Below the pieces are notes generated by a model. That model was not told the origin of the DNA and made no database searches. It worked only from the letters and a program-made list of their open reading frames with translations. From Lachnospiraceae bacterium (GTDB taxonomy: Bacteria; Bacillota; Clostridia; Lachnospirales; Lachnospiraceae): 64,000 nucleotides of DNA. The stretch spans positions 4,662 through 68,661 of the forward strand of contig JAFLTG010000003.1 in the NCBI GenBank assembly GCA_022510545.1, given 5' to 3'. The position numbers and the translations under genes were made by a program. Below are positions 18,421-28,047 of the stretch, in pieces (within the stretch, counting starts at the first letter, position 1; each line of letters begins with the position of its first letter).

Positions 18421-19488
18421 ATGGATGCTAAATTGAATGTTGTCATGATTGGCGCTGACAGGAGTGTGCACGGAGGTGTTTCGGCAGTCGTCAATAATTA
18501 TTACAAAGCAGGATTGGATAAAAGGGTAAACCTTCACTATATAGGCACAATGGTAAACGGAAGTAAGTTCCGCAAATTATTGCGTGCTTTTACTTCCTAT
18601 TTACGTTTCCTGACTGTATTGCCGCAGATGGATATTCTGCATGTAAATATGGCAGCAGACGCAAGTTTCTACCGTAAAAAGATTTTCATTGATACAGCCG
18701 CCTTTTTTCATAAAAAAATATTAATCCATGAACATGGAGGAGATTTTCAAAGCTTTTATTATGAAAAAAATAACGAAAGCGGCAGACGTTTAATCAGAAA
18801 AACCTTAAACAAAGCGCAGGTATTTGTGGTTCTTTCACAGAGCTGGGCAGATTTCTTTAAACCAATCGTAAATAAAGAAAAAATAGTAATCCTCGAAAAC
18901 GCCGTACTTATTCCACCAGAACCCAAGACTTCATACAACGATCATAACCTCTTATTTCTGGGAAGACTATGTAAGGAAAAAGGAATTGAAGAACTGCTTG
19001 ATGCAGTCTCCATTATTTCACAAAAATATCCGGACATCCGTTTATATCTTGGTGGAATTTGGGAAGATGATAATCTGAAAAATAAGGCAGATGCCCTCAA
19101 AAAGCATGTTAAATATCTTGGATGGATAAATGATAAGAAGAAAGAACGCTGCATGGAAAAATGCAGTATCTTTGTGCTACCAACATATTTTGAAGGCCAG
19201 CCTATATCATTACTTGAGGCAATGGCAAAAGGAATGACGGTTGTCAGTACAGAAGTTGGAGGTATTCCGCAGATTGTGACAAGCGGTCGGGATGGTATAC
19301 TTATTCCACCTAAGGATACTCAAGTTTTAGCGAAGAGTATATGCGAACTGCTGGATGATACGGATACAAAGAAACAATTAGGTATAAATGCAAGAGACAG
19401 AGTGACACAGTCATACAATATTCGGGAACGTGTGGATGAACTGGTTGCGATATATGCAAATATGATGCAGGGGGACAACTATGAGTAA
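18421..19488 (+). CDS. Glycosyltransferase family 4
   Basis: A 355-residue GT-B enzyme. The N-terminal domain starts NVVMIGADRSVHGGVSAVV. The C-terminal domain has LLFLGRLCKEKGIEEL and the GT4 EX7E region (FEGQPISLLEAMAKGM). GAGAGGAA precedes the ATG. It directly follows the initiating transferase, so it is a good candidate for adding the second or third sugar of the repeat unit. It overlaps the next gene by eight bases. Donor is unknown. Confidence 0.9.
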   Translation: MDAKLNVVMIGADRSVHGGVSAVVNNYYKAGLDKRVNLHYIGTMVNGSKFRKLLRAFTSYLRFLTVLPQMDILHVNMAADASFYRKKIFIDTAAFFHKKILIHEHGGDFQSFYYEKNNESGRRLIRKTLNKAQVFVVLSQSWADFFKPIVNKEKIVILENAVLIPPEPKTSYNDHNLLFLGRLCKEKGIEELLDAVSIISQKYPDIRLYLGGIWEDDNLKNKADALKKHVKYLGWINDKKKERCMEKCSIFVLPTYFEGQPISLLEAMAKGMTVVSTEVGGIPQIVTSGRDGILIPPKDTQVLAKSICELLDDTDTKKQLGINARDRVTQSYNIRERVDELVAIYANMMQGDNYE

Positions 19489-20503
19489 CCAAAATTATAA
19501 AATCAGCATAATCGTTCCGGTATACAATAGCAGCGAATACTTAGAGCAATGTGTTGACAGCATCCTGCTGCAGACTTACGAAAACCTTGAATTGCTTTTG
19601 ATAGACGACGAATCCAAAGACCAAAGTGGTGAAATCTGCGACAGATATGCAGCCGAGGACGGCAGGGTAAGAGTCATCCACCAGAAAAACGCAGGCTGTA
19701 CCGCAGCGAGCCTGACAGGCTTAAGAGAGGCGTCCGGCGATTACTATATGTTTATTGACAGTGATGACTATGTTGATATAGATATGCTTGCACAGATGAG
19801 CAAACATTTGATTGGTAAAAAGGGCGAAATTGTATGCTGTAATCATATTCTGGAAAAACAGAAGCAGACGATTCTTGCAGCATCACCGGCTGCACCCGGT
19901 GTATATGAGGGAGCAAAACTTAAAAGGGAAATAAAGGATAAACTTCTCGGAAATGAACAGCGTATTGTTCCGATATCACGCTGCATGAAATTGTATGAGA
20001 AATCTGTTTTTGAGGGAAATACTAAATACTGTGATACGCAAATACGTATGGGTGAAGATTTTAACATTGTATTTCCGGTACTTTTAGACTGCAGCAGAAT
20101 AGTAGTTATGGACAAAGCCTTTTTCTATCACTACCGTTATGTTGAAACATCTATGGCACACTGCTATGACACAGACATGATGGACAGTGTCAACCGCCTT
20201 GAAAACTTCTTAAGGACAGTCATAGAGGACAAAAAAGTAGAAAACGGCGAACTTTTAATACGTAAAGAATACTGCTGTATGCTCCTGTTGGTAATGAAAA
20301 ACGAACTTCGCAATCCGGACAAGAACTATATGGAGAATATACAGAATATATTCAAAGATGATAAAATTAGAGAGATAATTGATAGTACGGATATTATAGT
20401 CCGGGAAAAAGCCAATATGATTCTTTATATTGGACTAAAACACACAAATAAACCTATAATATGGATACTACGCTGTATTATGAAATTATATGATAAAAAA
20501 TAG
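19481..20503 (+). CDS. Glycosyltransferase family 2
   Basis: A 340-residue GT-A enzyme with the GT2 signature ISIIVPVYNSSEYLEQC, LLIDDESKDQSG and FIDSDDYVD (DXD site). GGGGGAC lies upstream, and the start overlaps the previous gene by eight bases. The C-terminal third is variable. It would add a sugar to the lipid-linked repeat unit in the cytosol. Family is secure, specificity unknown. Confidence 0.92.
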   Translation: MSNQNYKISIIVPVYNSSEYLEQCVDSILLQTYENLELLLIDDESKDQSGEICDRYAAEDGRVRVIHQKNAGCTAASLTGLREASGDYYMFIDSDDYVDIDMLAQMSKHLIGKKGEIVCCNHILEKQKQTILAASPAAPGVYEGAKLKREIKDKLLGNEQRIVPISRCMKLYEKSVFEGNTKYCDTQIRMGEDFNIVFPVLLDCSRIVVMDKAFFYHYRYVETSMAHCYDTDMMDSVNRLENFLRTVIEDKKVENGELLIRKEYCCMLLLVMKNELRNPDKNYMENIQNIFKDDKIREIIDSTDIIVREKANMILYIGLKHTNKPIIWILRCIMKLYDKK

Positions 20504-20538
20504 TTGTTTTATAACCCACACCGAAAGGAACCACAACC

Positions 20539-21720
20539 TTGAATAACCGACTAATACTATACCTCCACGGCGGAAGCGGCAATCACGGCTGTGAAGCAAT
20601 CGTCAACAGTACCTGCCATATGCTTGAGGATATCCCCAAACTTCTCGTTACAAACAGCGAGAAAGAGGATAGGCAATATTCGCTTTCCCCGTTGTGCGAT
20701 ATTTTACAGGAACGAAAAATAGATGAGCATTTTTTTGCACATGTCTGGTATTATGGATGGAGAGCGCTTTTTCATGATCCGGAATCATTTATGCGATACC
20801 GTTTCCGCAACATAATGGGCAAAAATCTTGCACCTTTGTATGTGTCAATAGGCGGAGACATGTACTGTTATGATGTGTCCAAAAAGGAAGCAATTCTGGC
20901 GAACCGTACCTTTAACAGGGCAGGGGCTAAAACCATTCTCTGGGGCTGTTCCATAGAGCCGGAGCTGCTAAAAGATGCAGAGGTTGTGGAGGATATGAAG
21001 CGGTATATGCTTATAACACCGCGGGAATCTATTACGCTGCAGGCCTTAAAGGATGCGGGGATTATAGAGAATGTCAAACTGTTTCCCGACCCGGCATTTG
21101 CTCTTGAACCGAAGGAGATTGAACTGCCGGGAAACTTTATTGAGGGCAGGACGATAGGTATAAATATCAGCCCGATGATAGTTAGTTATGAAAAAGAAAA
21201 GGGAATTGCGATTGCCAATTATAAGAAACTTATAGATTATATTTTACAGACTTCGGATAACAGTGTGGCACTCATACCTCACGTTGTCTGGAAGAATAAT
21301 GATGACAGGATGACCCTTGCCGAACTTTATCGTGGATATGAGGAAAATGACAGGGTTGTCAGTTTTTCGGATATGTCCTGTCAGAACATAAAATATGTTA
21401 TTTCTAAATGTAAGGCTTTTATCGGAGCCAGAACACATGCCACTATTGCCGCATATTCAAGCACAGTGCCGACACTGGTTGTGGGATATTCGGTGAAAGC
21501 ACTTGGAATAGCAAGAGATATATTTGGAAGTGAGGAAAACTACGTGTTGCCGGTTCAAAGTTTACAGGATCCGGGTGAACTCATTAAAGCTTATGATTGG
21601 CTTATGGAAAATGAAGAAATGATACGGGGGCGGCTTAAGGAAATTATGCCGGATTACTGTGAAAGGGCAGCAAAAGCGGGGGACGAGATTCGCAGGATAT
21701 GGAAACAGGTAACAACATAA
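20539..21720 (+). CDS. Polysaccharide pyruvyltransferase family protein
   Basis: A 393-residue protein starting at a TTG, with AAAGGAA nine bases upstream. It opens with LYLHGGSGNHGCEAIV, has SIGGDMYCYD near residues 110-119 and TPRESITLQAL near 155, and ends with FIGARTHATIAAYSS and VVGYSVKALGIA, all typical of the CsaB/WcaK pyruvyltransferase family. Such enzymes add a pyruvate ketal from phosphoenolpyruvate to a sugar, giving the polymer negative charge. One dispersed dyad (21348) lies inside. Some family members have other roles, so the exact reaction is inferred. Confidence 0.85.
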   Translation: MNNRLILYLHGGSGNHGCEAIVNSTCHMLEDIPKLLVTNSEKEDRQYSLSPLCDILQERKIDEHFFAHVWYYGWRALFHDPESFMRYRFRNIMGKNLAPLYVSIGGDMYCYDVSKKEAILANRTFNRAGAKTILWGCSIEPELLKDAEVVEDMKRYMLITPRESITLQALKDAGIIENVKLFPDPAFALEPKEIELPGNFIEGRTIGINISPMIVSYEKEKGIAIANYKKLIDYILQTSDNSVALIPHVVWKNNDDRMTLAELYRGYEENDRVVSFSDMSCQNIKYVISKCKAFIGARTHATIAAYSSTVPTLVVGYSVKALGIARDIFGSEENYVLPVQSLQDPGELIKAYDWLMENEEMIRGRLKEIMPDYCERAAKAGDEIRRIWKQVTT

Positions 21721-22763
21721 ATTCCAATTTAATAAGCATAATTGTCCCGATTTATAACGGTCAGGATTACATTGACAGATGTGTCGGAAGTATTCTTGAG
21801 CAGACTTATACGGAGTGGGAACTTCTTTTAATGGATGGAGCATCGTCCGACGACTCGCCACGGCTTTGCGATGAATGGCAGAGAAAGGATGATCGGATAC
21901 GCGCCTTTCATTCTACGGAGTACCGCGGGGTTTCAAAGGGGCGGAATACAGGACTACGTGAAGCTTCAGGCGCCTATATCATGTTTGTGGATGTGGATGA
22001 CTGGCTGCTTCCGGACTGTATTCAGAGACTATATGACGACATACAAAAACCAAGTGTGCAGATAGCGGGCTGCGGGTTTAGAATCTGCAATGACGAAGAC
22101 TGGAAAGAGCAGTTGTCAGGTAGAGAAACAGAGACAATGTCCGGAGTTGATTTTTCCAGAAATGATTCAACTGTAAAATTAATAGCCGGCAAGGATTTCC
22201 TGCGTGAGGGAATTCTTAAGCGTGATACCCGCTGCTGGAGCAAGCTTTATAGAAGAGAACTGATAGAAGGACATTTCTTTAACGAGGCTTATACAATCGG
22301 AGAAGATATGCTGTTTGTCTGGGAAACTGCAAGAGAGGCAGAATATATAAGTTCAAGCGATTATGCAGGCTATTGTTATTACCGTAATCCGAAGGGAGCT
22401 ATGCTTAAAAGGTTTAGGGAATCTGATATTGATCAGATAAGATGCTGGCAGTTCTTATTGCAAAGCCTGCTGGCAGAAAACGGAAAAGGAGGAAATTATG
22501 ACACTGATGTCATAATTGCAGCAGCAACCAATCTCTTGATATCCTGTATGTTGGTTGCAGGAAAACTTGCAGTATTGCCGGGTGAGGAACGTAAGCAGTA
22601 TGCTGACATAAATAAGCAATGCAGGGGTGTTTTAAAGGAAACTCTTCGAATAAAAGGTGCGTATGCCGGATTGGACAAAGGTTATCGGATTAAGGTGAGT
22701 CTCTATAAGCTGTTTCCCGATTTATACTTGAATTTATACCATATTTTGAAGGCGGGAAAATAG
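21699..22763 (+). CDS. Glycosyltransferase family 2
   Basis: A 354-residue GT-A enzyme beginning within the last 22 bases of the pyruvyltransferase gene. It has ISIIVPIYNGQDYIDRC, LLMDGASSDDSPR and FVDVDDWLL, where the usual DGS is replaced by DGAS. The rest is variable with no membrane helix. A dispersed dyad lies at 22499, extended there to a perfect 10-base inverted repeat. It likely adds one sugar to the repeat unit. Confidence 0.9.
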   Translation: METGNNINSNLISIIVPIYNGQDYIDRCVGSILEQTYTEWELLLMDGASSDDSPRLCDEWQRKDDRIRAFHSTEYRGVSKGRNTGLREASGAYIMFVDVDDWLLPDCIQRLYDDIQKPSVQIAGCGFRICNDEDWKEQLSGRETETMSGVDFSRNDSTVKLIAGKDFLREGILKRDTRCWSKLYRRELIEGHFFNEAYTIGEDMLFVWETAREAEYISSSDYAGYCYYRNPKGAMLKRFRESDIDQIRCWQFLLQSLLAENGKGGNYDTDVIIAAATNLLISCMLVAGKLAVLPGEERKQYADINKQCRGVLKETLRIKGAYAGLDKGYRIKVSLYKLFPDLYLNLYHILKAGK

Positions 22764-22798
22764 CGAAATAATTTTATTAAAACAGAAAGAGTAGCAAG

Positions 22799-24331
22799 AT
22801 GGGCAGAGTACGTCAAGCAGAGAAGAATATTTTCTTCGGCTATTTAAGTAATTTCATCATTCTGGTTATGGGCTTTTACCAGAGAAAAGTATTTATAATG
22901 GTGCTCGGAAGAACACTGCTTAGCGTCAACACCCTTTATACGGATATTCTCAGTATGCTGTCTTTAGCGGAGCTGGGAATCGGCACCGCCCTCAACTTCA
23001 GTCTATATAAGCCGGTAGCGGAGCATAATTATGAAAAGATCAAGTCTTATATGCAGCTTTATAAAAGGGCATATCTGACAATCGCAGGTGTGATAGCGGT
23101 GGTTGGCCTTGCACTTGCGCCCTTTTTACCATACATCATAAAGGAAAGCGACAGAGGCGGTATTTCAATAAGGAACCTTACGATATATTATCTGATTTTC
23201 CTGTTTAATACCGTCAGTTCATATTTCGTAGCTTATAAGTACAGTCTTGTCAATGCGGAGCAGAGAAGCTATATACAGACCAATATTGCGACGATTACCA
23301 AAATTGTTACGGTACTGGTGCAGATTGCAATACTTCTGGCGACTGAGAATTTCCTTTTGTTTCTTCTCACACAAGCGGCAATAGAGCTTATACAGAAGAT
23401 ATTTGTCAGCGTTTATTTTAACCGCCTGTATCCCTATCTGCGTGATAAAAAAGTACAAAAGCTTGAGAAAGAAGAAACGGATATTGTTATAACCAAAAGC
23501 AAGGCACTGATGTTTCATAAAATCGGCGATGTGGCAAGACTGCAGACAGACAGCATTATAATCACTACCTGTATAAATACAGATCTGGTCGGTGTTGTGG
23601 GAAACTATAATCTTGTCATCAATTACGCCGCCAATTTTGTAAACGTGATTTTTAATTCTCTGATTTCCGGTTTCGGTAATCTTGTGGCTACCGAGTCAAA
23701 GGAAAAGCAGTACAGTGTATTTAAGGTTTACCGCTTTGTTGCCTGCTGGCTCTACGGCTTTGCCGCAGTTGGGTTCTGGCTGCTTCTTACACCCTTTATA
23801 ACCGGTATTTATCTGGACGAAAGCTGGCTGCTTGCACAGTCGATATTAACATTGATTCTTATAGATTTATATTTCAAAGGCGGAAGAACCGTTTTACTTA
23901 ATTTTAAAATTGCGGCAGGAATTTTTGAGCAGGACAAGTTCCTTCCTTTAATCCAAGGAGGCATCAATCTGCTGATTTCGATTGTCGGAGCCCGTTATAT
24001 AGGTCTTGCCGGAGTCTATATCGGAACCGTGGTTTCCGGAATACTCGCCAACCTGATACGACCTGTAATAGTATACAGAGACTGCTTTGAACGGAGTCCA
24101 TGGGATTATTTTAAAGACTCGCTTAAATATATTATCACAATATTGATAATACTTGCTCTGTTAGTTCCGATTAACGGCATCCTTCTTAAGCAGGTCAATA
24201 TATTGACTTTTGTACTTATGGCCATTATCATTACGATAATATATAACCTTGGATTTCTGTTGGTTTTTCGTAAAACAAAAGAGTTTGAATATCTATGGAA
24301 CATATTAAAGCAAAAGCTGCCTGCAAGATGA
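22799..24331 (+). CDS. Wzx-type polysaccharide flippase (MOP superfamily)
   Basis: A 510-residue polytopic membrane protein with about 12-14 helices. The N-terminus FFGYLSNFIILVMGFYQRK and the early segment LSLAELGIGTALNFSLYKP are typical of Wzx/RfbX proteins. It would move undecaprenyl-diphosphate-linked repeat units across the membrane for Wzy polymerisation. AAGAGTAGC lies just upstream. A second, unrelated-looking flippase is at 47765. Family is secure; substrate is unknown. Confidence 0.9.
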   Translation: MGRVRQAEKNIFFGYLSNFIILVMGFYQRKVFIMVLGRTLLSVNTLYTDILSMLSLAELGIGTALNFSLYKPVAEHNYEKIKSYMQLYKRAYLTIAGVIAVVGLALAPFLPYIIKESDRGGISIRNLTIYYLIFLFNTVSSYFVAYKYSLVNAEQRSYIQTNIATITKIVTVLVQIAILLATENFLLFLLTQAAIELIQKIFVSVYFNRLYPYLRDKKVQKLEKEETDIVITKSKALMFHKIGDVARLQTDSIIITTCINTDLVGVVGNYNLVINYAANFVNVIFNSLISGFGNLVATESKEKQYSVFKVYRFVACWLYGFAAVGFWLLLTPFITGIYLDESWLLAQSILTLILIDLYFKGGRTVLLNFKIAAGIFEQDKFLPLIQGGINLLISIVGARYIGLAGVYIGTVVSGILANLIRPVIVYRDCFERSPWDYFKDSLKYIITILIILALLVPINGILLKQVNILTFVLMAIIITIIYNLGFLLVFRKTKEFEYLWNILKQKLPAR

Positions 24332-24379
24332 TGGGAAATATTGTATGAAATGTTTTCAGATGTAAGAATGAGGTCTTTT

Positions 24380-25498
24380 ATGCAAAAAGAATTGATGAGT
24401 ACGGATAAGATGGCAATGCTGGATAATGCCTGTGATGAACTTCTTTCATATGGTATATGGGATGCCAAAACCACATTTAAAAATTTAATAAAAAAAGTTC
24501 TGCTCAGACAAATTACTGCCCCGGAAGATACGATATTCTGGCCTAACGGGCTTCTGGCATCCGCATTATGGCATAACAGAAACTCGGCCTCAGTTACATT
24601 GCAGAATAAAATTGATATCGTGCTGGCAGAGTATTTTAATAGATGGGAAAAAAGGAAGACCCCAATATTTTATCTGGATGATTTACTTTCGGGCGAAACG
24701 TTTCTTGCAATATATGAGCAATACATTAACGATAAACAATCAAAAAGCAAAGCGAATGACCAAGGCAATATAATAAATGATCGTAACGAACTTAAATATA
24801 AAAATGCACTTGACAAATTTGCAGAGTATGCCCTCAATTATCCGACAGATGAAACCGGCAGCTTCCCATATCGTGCCGCTCAAGGCACCGGACATATATA
24901 TGTCGATTCTATCGGTCTTGCCTGTCCTTTTTTATATGAGTATGGCAATTATAATAAAAAGAATGAATATATGGAGCTTGCCCTAAAGCAGATAGCTAAT
25001 TTCCTTGCTTATGGGATTGATACGGCAACCGGTCTGCCTTACCATGGCTATGATGTGACAACCGGAATCAGGTACGGCATCATAGGCTGGGGACGGGCTG
25101 TCGGTTGGCTCCTTCGCGGAATGACAGGTTGTATGACAACCGATTACGGAAAAGAAAGACTGAGTGAGGCCTATATTTCATTGACCGATTCGGTCATTGC
25201 ATGGCAGAGAAAAGATGGCAGCTTCTCATGGCAGCTTCAGGCAGTTGAAGGACCTGCTGATACCTCGGCAGCCGGAATGATATGTGTTGCGCTGAATAAA
25301 GGTCTGCAAATGAATATTTTACGGGGAGAAAGTTATGAGAATGCATTGGAACTTGGAACCCGCGCAATACAAAAATCCATTAAAAATGGCAGGGTGTATA
25401 ACTGCTCAGGAGAATGTGAAGGATTTGCACAGTATCCGCAGCGCTACGGAGCTTATCCATGGTCGCTGGCACCGGCGTTGATGCTGCCATCTATATGA
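24380..25498 (+). CDS. Glycoside hydrolase family 105/88-like protein
   Basis: A protein of about 372 residues with the alpha6/alpha6-barrel signature of unsaturated glucuronyl/rhamnogalacturonyl hydrolases (YteR type). YVDSIGLACPFL contains the expected catalytic Asp, and GWGRAVGWLLRG matches the conserved RxxGW helix. The start at 24380 has AATGAGG six bases upstream; in-frame starts at 24341 and 24350 are weaker. No signal peptide is present, so it should be cytosolic. A hydrolase among biosynthesis genes is odd: it could recycle or edit uronate-containing fragments produced by a lyase, or have changed function. Confidence 0.75.
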   Translation: MQKELMSTDKMAMLDNACDELLSYGIWDAKTTFKNLIKKVLLRQITAPEDTIFWPNGLLASALWHNRNSASVTLQNKIDIVLAEYFNRWEKRKTPIFYLDDLLSGETFLAIYEQYINDKQSKSKANDQGNIINDRNELKYKNALDKFAEYALNYPTDETGSFPYRAAQGTGHIYVDSIGLACPFLYEYGNYNKKNEYMELALKQIANFLAYGIDTATGLPYHGYDVTTGIRYGIIGWGRAVGWLLRGMTGCMTTDYGKERLSEAYISLTDSVIAWQRKDGSFSWQLQAVEGPADTSAAGMICVALNKGLQMNILRGESYENALELGTRAIQKSIKNGRVYNCSGECEGFAQYPQRYGAYPWSLAPALMLPSI

Positions 25499-25552
25499 CG
25501 AAATCAGAGAAATAAACAAAAACAGGACTTCGGTATGGAGGAATAGTATAAA

Positions 25553-26488
25553 ATGATAATAATAAAAGCAATGGGCGGACTGGGAAACCAGTTGCAGCAG
25601 TATGCATTGTATAAGAAATTTGAGAGCATAGGAAAAGATGTGCGGCTGGATGTTTCGTGGTTTAAAAATCCGGATATACAGTCGGAGGTGATGGCGGAAA
25701 GAAAGCTGGAGCTTGACTATTTTGAGGGAGTATCCTATCGAGAGGCCTCACCGGAAGATATAAAAAGCGTGCTTGGCAGAACACTAGATCAAAAGGAATC
25801 AGTGGGAGCCAAATTTAAAAGAAAACTTTTCCCTGCTGCTAATCCTACCTTCACTGAAACTGATATGTACCATGAAGAGATTTTCCGGTTTACGGACAAG
25901 TATCTGGAAGGGTATTGGGCTTGTGAGAAGTACTACGCAGATATTCTCAAGACACTTAGAGAAGAAATCAGGTTCCCCAGACAGGATAAAGATATAAGTG
26001 AGCAAAACGAAGCTGCCATCAGCAGAATGGAGGAAACCGTTTCGGTAAGTGTTCATATCCGCAGGGGGGATTATCTGGATGCTGCAAATAAAGCTATTTT
26101 TGGAGCGATATCGACTGAGGCATATTATAAGTCAGCCATAGCCTATATTAAAGAACGTAACCCTGAAGCGATATTCTTCTTTTTCTCAGACGATATTCCA
26201 TATGTAAAGGAACATTATAACGAAAAAGAATGTGAATATGTGGATTGGAACAATGGTAAAAACAACTTCTATGATATGATGTTGATGAGCCATTGTAAGC
26301 ACAATATAGCAGCAAACAGTACTTTCAGCTTCTGGGGCGCAAGGCTTAATCCGGCACCGGATAAAATAATGATTCGGCCTTCTATTCATAAAAATACTCA
26401 GGTCTGTATTCCAAAACAAATGCAAGAGCTTTGGACAGACTGGGTACTCATTACACCACAGGGAAAAGTAGTGGGAGGAGAAAATTGA
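25553..26488 (+). CDS. Alpha-1,2-fucosyltransferase-like, GT11
   Basis: A 311-residue GT11 enzyme with MGGLGNQLQQYALYKKF at the N-terminus, HIRRGDYLD near residues 166-174 and AANSTFSFWGA near the C-terminus. It is a paralogue of the protein at 7587. GTATGGAGGAAT precedes the ATG. It probably transfers L-fucose from GDP-fucose to a second position or a second repeat unit. Its last four bases overlap the next gene, a Wzy-like polymerase. Confidence 0.9.
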   Translation: MIIIKAMGGLGNQLQQYALYKKFESIGKDVRLDVSWFKNPDIQSEVMAERKLELDYFEGVSYREASPEDIKSVLGRTLDQKESVGAKFKRKLFPAANPTFTETDMYHEEIFRFTDKYLEGYWACEKYYADILKTLREEIRFPRQDKDISEQNEAAISRMEETVSVSVHIRRGDYLDAANKAIFGAISTEAYYKSAIAYIKERNPEAIFFFFSDDIPYVKEHYNEKECEYVDWNNGKNNFYDMMLMSHCKHNIAANSTFSFWGARLNPAPDKIMIRPSIHKNTQVCIPKQMQELWTDWVLITPQGKVVGGEN

Positions 26489-27996
26489 AAAAATTAACTC
26501 TTGAAGAAGTCTTTTATTTTGCTTTTTTTATTCTGTTATCTGTTACAAAGGGATTGGGGTTTTATGAGGGACAGGCAGTATTTAAACTTCTTGTCATACC
26601 TGCATTTGTATGTGTACTCATAAAGATTTTTATTACCCCGTATACCCTGCGTCAATGGATAGTGCAGATTGCTTTATTGTGTCTGACCGCCCTGGTGTAT
26701 TTGCAATCAAGGCAGTTTGGAATACTTTTTATAATGTTTACAATGCTGGGGATGAAAAATATCTCTGTAAAGAAGACGTTTAAAATAGGCCTATGGATAT
26801 GGTCGCTGTGTGCCATAGTGCTAAGCATATTTTCATTTTTCAGACTGGAACACACCATATACAGAGTTCATCCTAAAATGGGCCTTGGACCGATATTCCG
26901 CTGGAGTCTTGGATTTACACATCCAAATATATTGCATATTACTTACTTTGTATTATGCGCATATATAATTTATGAACTTGCAGACCGTTATGCGCTTAAA
27001 CATTTTATGATACTGATGCTTGGCAATGTGCTTGTGTTTGTTTATTCTATAAGCTATACAGGTTTTGGTATCACAGCCCTGCTTCTTGCAGGCGGCGTTT
27101 ATGTAAAAATAAGACCGAAGTTTAACTTAGTGGAGAAAATAGCTTCCAATCTTTTGCTGCCGGTTATTATTGTGGTTTCATTTGTACTGCCGCTTATTCT
27201 ATATATGCCCTGGGTACAAAAATTAAATGACATATTGGGTTCCAGAATATTGCTGGCCAACATCTTTTTGATTCCGGAGTTTATAAGCCCTTTTGGAGTA
27301 AAAACCACAGATATATTAATTTCATCCATAGCCTTAGACAGTTCTTATATATGGAGCTTTATAAATTATGGCATCATTCCGTTTGTATTATTTATGCTTG
27401 CCTATCTTATTCTCGTTGCATATTACAGCCGCGAGCAGAAAACACGGGAGCTGCTTATTATAATCTGCTTTTTGGCTGCGGGATTTACGGAACAGTTGTT
27501 ATTTAATTCTTCGTTTAAAAATATAACATTGCTTTTTCTTGGGGAACTCCTGTTTAGACAAAAAGAAAATGCCAGGGAATACTGTCTTATTCCGGCATTG
27601 CAGCGGGATATAGAACTGCCGGTTCCTCACCTGACCATAACCGCGCCGCCACTCAAAAAATGCTTTGCATTAATTGCTACCGGTGTGGTTATTGCCGTTA
27701 TCCTGTGCACCCTTCTTAGAACCGAGCCAAACGGCTATATCGTGCCAAGAGTTTATACAGACGGCTTTGCCAAGGACTCTTTCATTTATCTGGAAAGCGA
27801 TGAGGCACCGGAGTATGACGGTTATGTGGTAATGAATTATCAGGGACCCGATACTCCTATGCAGGTTTTTGAAGGAAATGCTGTCCGGATTGAAACTTTC
27901 AGATATTATCTGGGAAGTATACTGATTGGGGGATTTGCAGGGTATCTGCTGTATGCAGCCTATATGTTTTGCATAAATAGGAAGCTTATAGTATAA
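26485..27996 (+). CDS. Wzy-like polymerase (O-antigen ligase/polymerase class)
   Basis: A 503-residue membrane protein of about 11-12 helices. The start is the TTG at 26485, overlapping the previous stop and preceded by GGGAGGAGAA; the longer opening from 26431 has no such site. SLGFTHPNILHITYF resembles the conserved Wzy motif also seen at 13104 (GHPNAL). The last 100 residues form an extracytoplasmic segment ending in one more helix. It would polymerise lipid-linked units outside the membrane. Assignment rests on topology and one motif. Confidence 0.7.
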   Translation: MKKLTLEEVFYFAFFILLSVTKGLGFYEGQAVFKLLVIPAFVCVLIKIFITPYTLRQWIVQIALLCLTALVYLQSRQFGILFIMFTMLGMKNISVKKTFKIGLWIWSLCAIVLSIFSFFRLEHTIYRVHPKMGLGPIFRWSLGFTHPNILHITYFVLCAYIIYELADRYALKHFMILMLGNVLVFVYSISYTGFGITALLLAGGVYVKIRPKFNLVEKIASNLLLPVIIVVSFVLPLILYMPWVQKLNDILGSRILLANIFLIPEFISPFGVKTTDILISSIALDSSYIWSFINYGIIPFVLFMLAYLILVAYYSREQKTRELLIIICFLAAGFTEQLLFNSSFKNITLLFLGELLFRQKENAREYCLIPALQRDIELPVPHLTITAPPLKKCFALIATGVVIAVILCTLLRTEPNGYIVPRVYTDGFAKDSFIYLESDEAPEYDGYVVMNYQGPDTPMQVFEGNAVRIETFRYYLGSILIGGFAGYLLYAAYMFCINRKLIV

Positions 27997-28009
27997 TAGT
28001 TTACGTAAA
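27969..28009 (+). promoter_or_regulatory. Possible promoter and palindrome before the GT39-like gene
   Basis: A perfect TATAAT (27992-27997) lies 17 bases after TTGCAT (27969-27974), within the end of the polymerase gene. Only TTG of the -35 box matches. A 10-base palindrome TTTACGTAAA follows at 28000-28009. The start of the next gene is 38 bases further. It is a weak candidate for an internal promoter with an operator-like site. Confidence 0.3.
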
Positions 28010-28047
28010 ATAGAAATATTATCATGATGCATAAAAAGGAGCATGTC

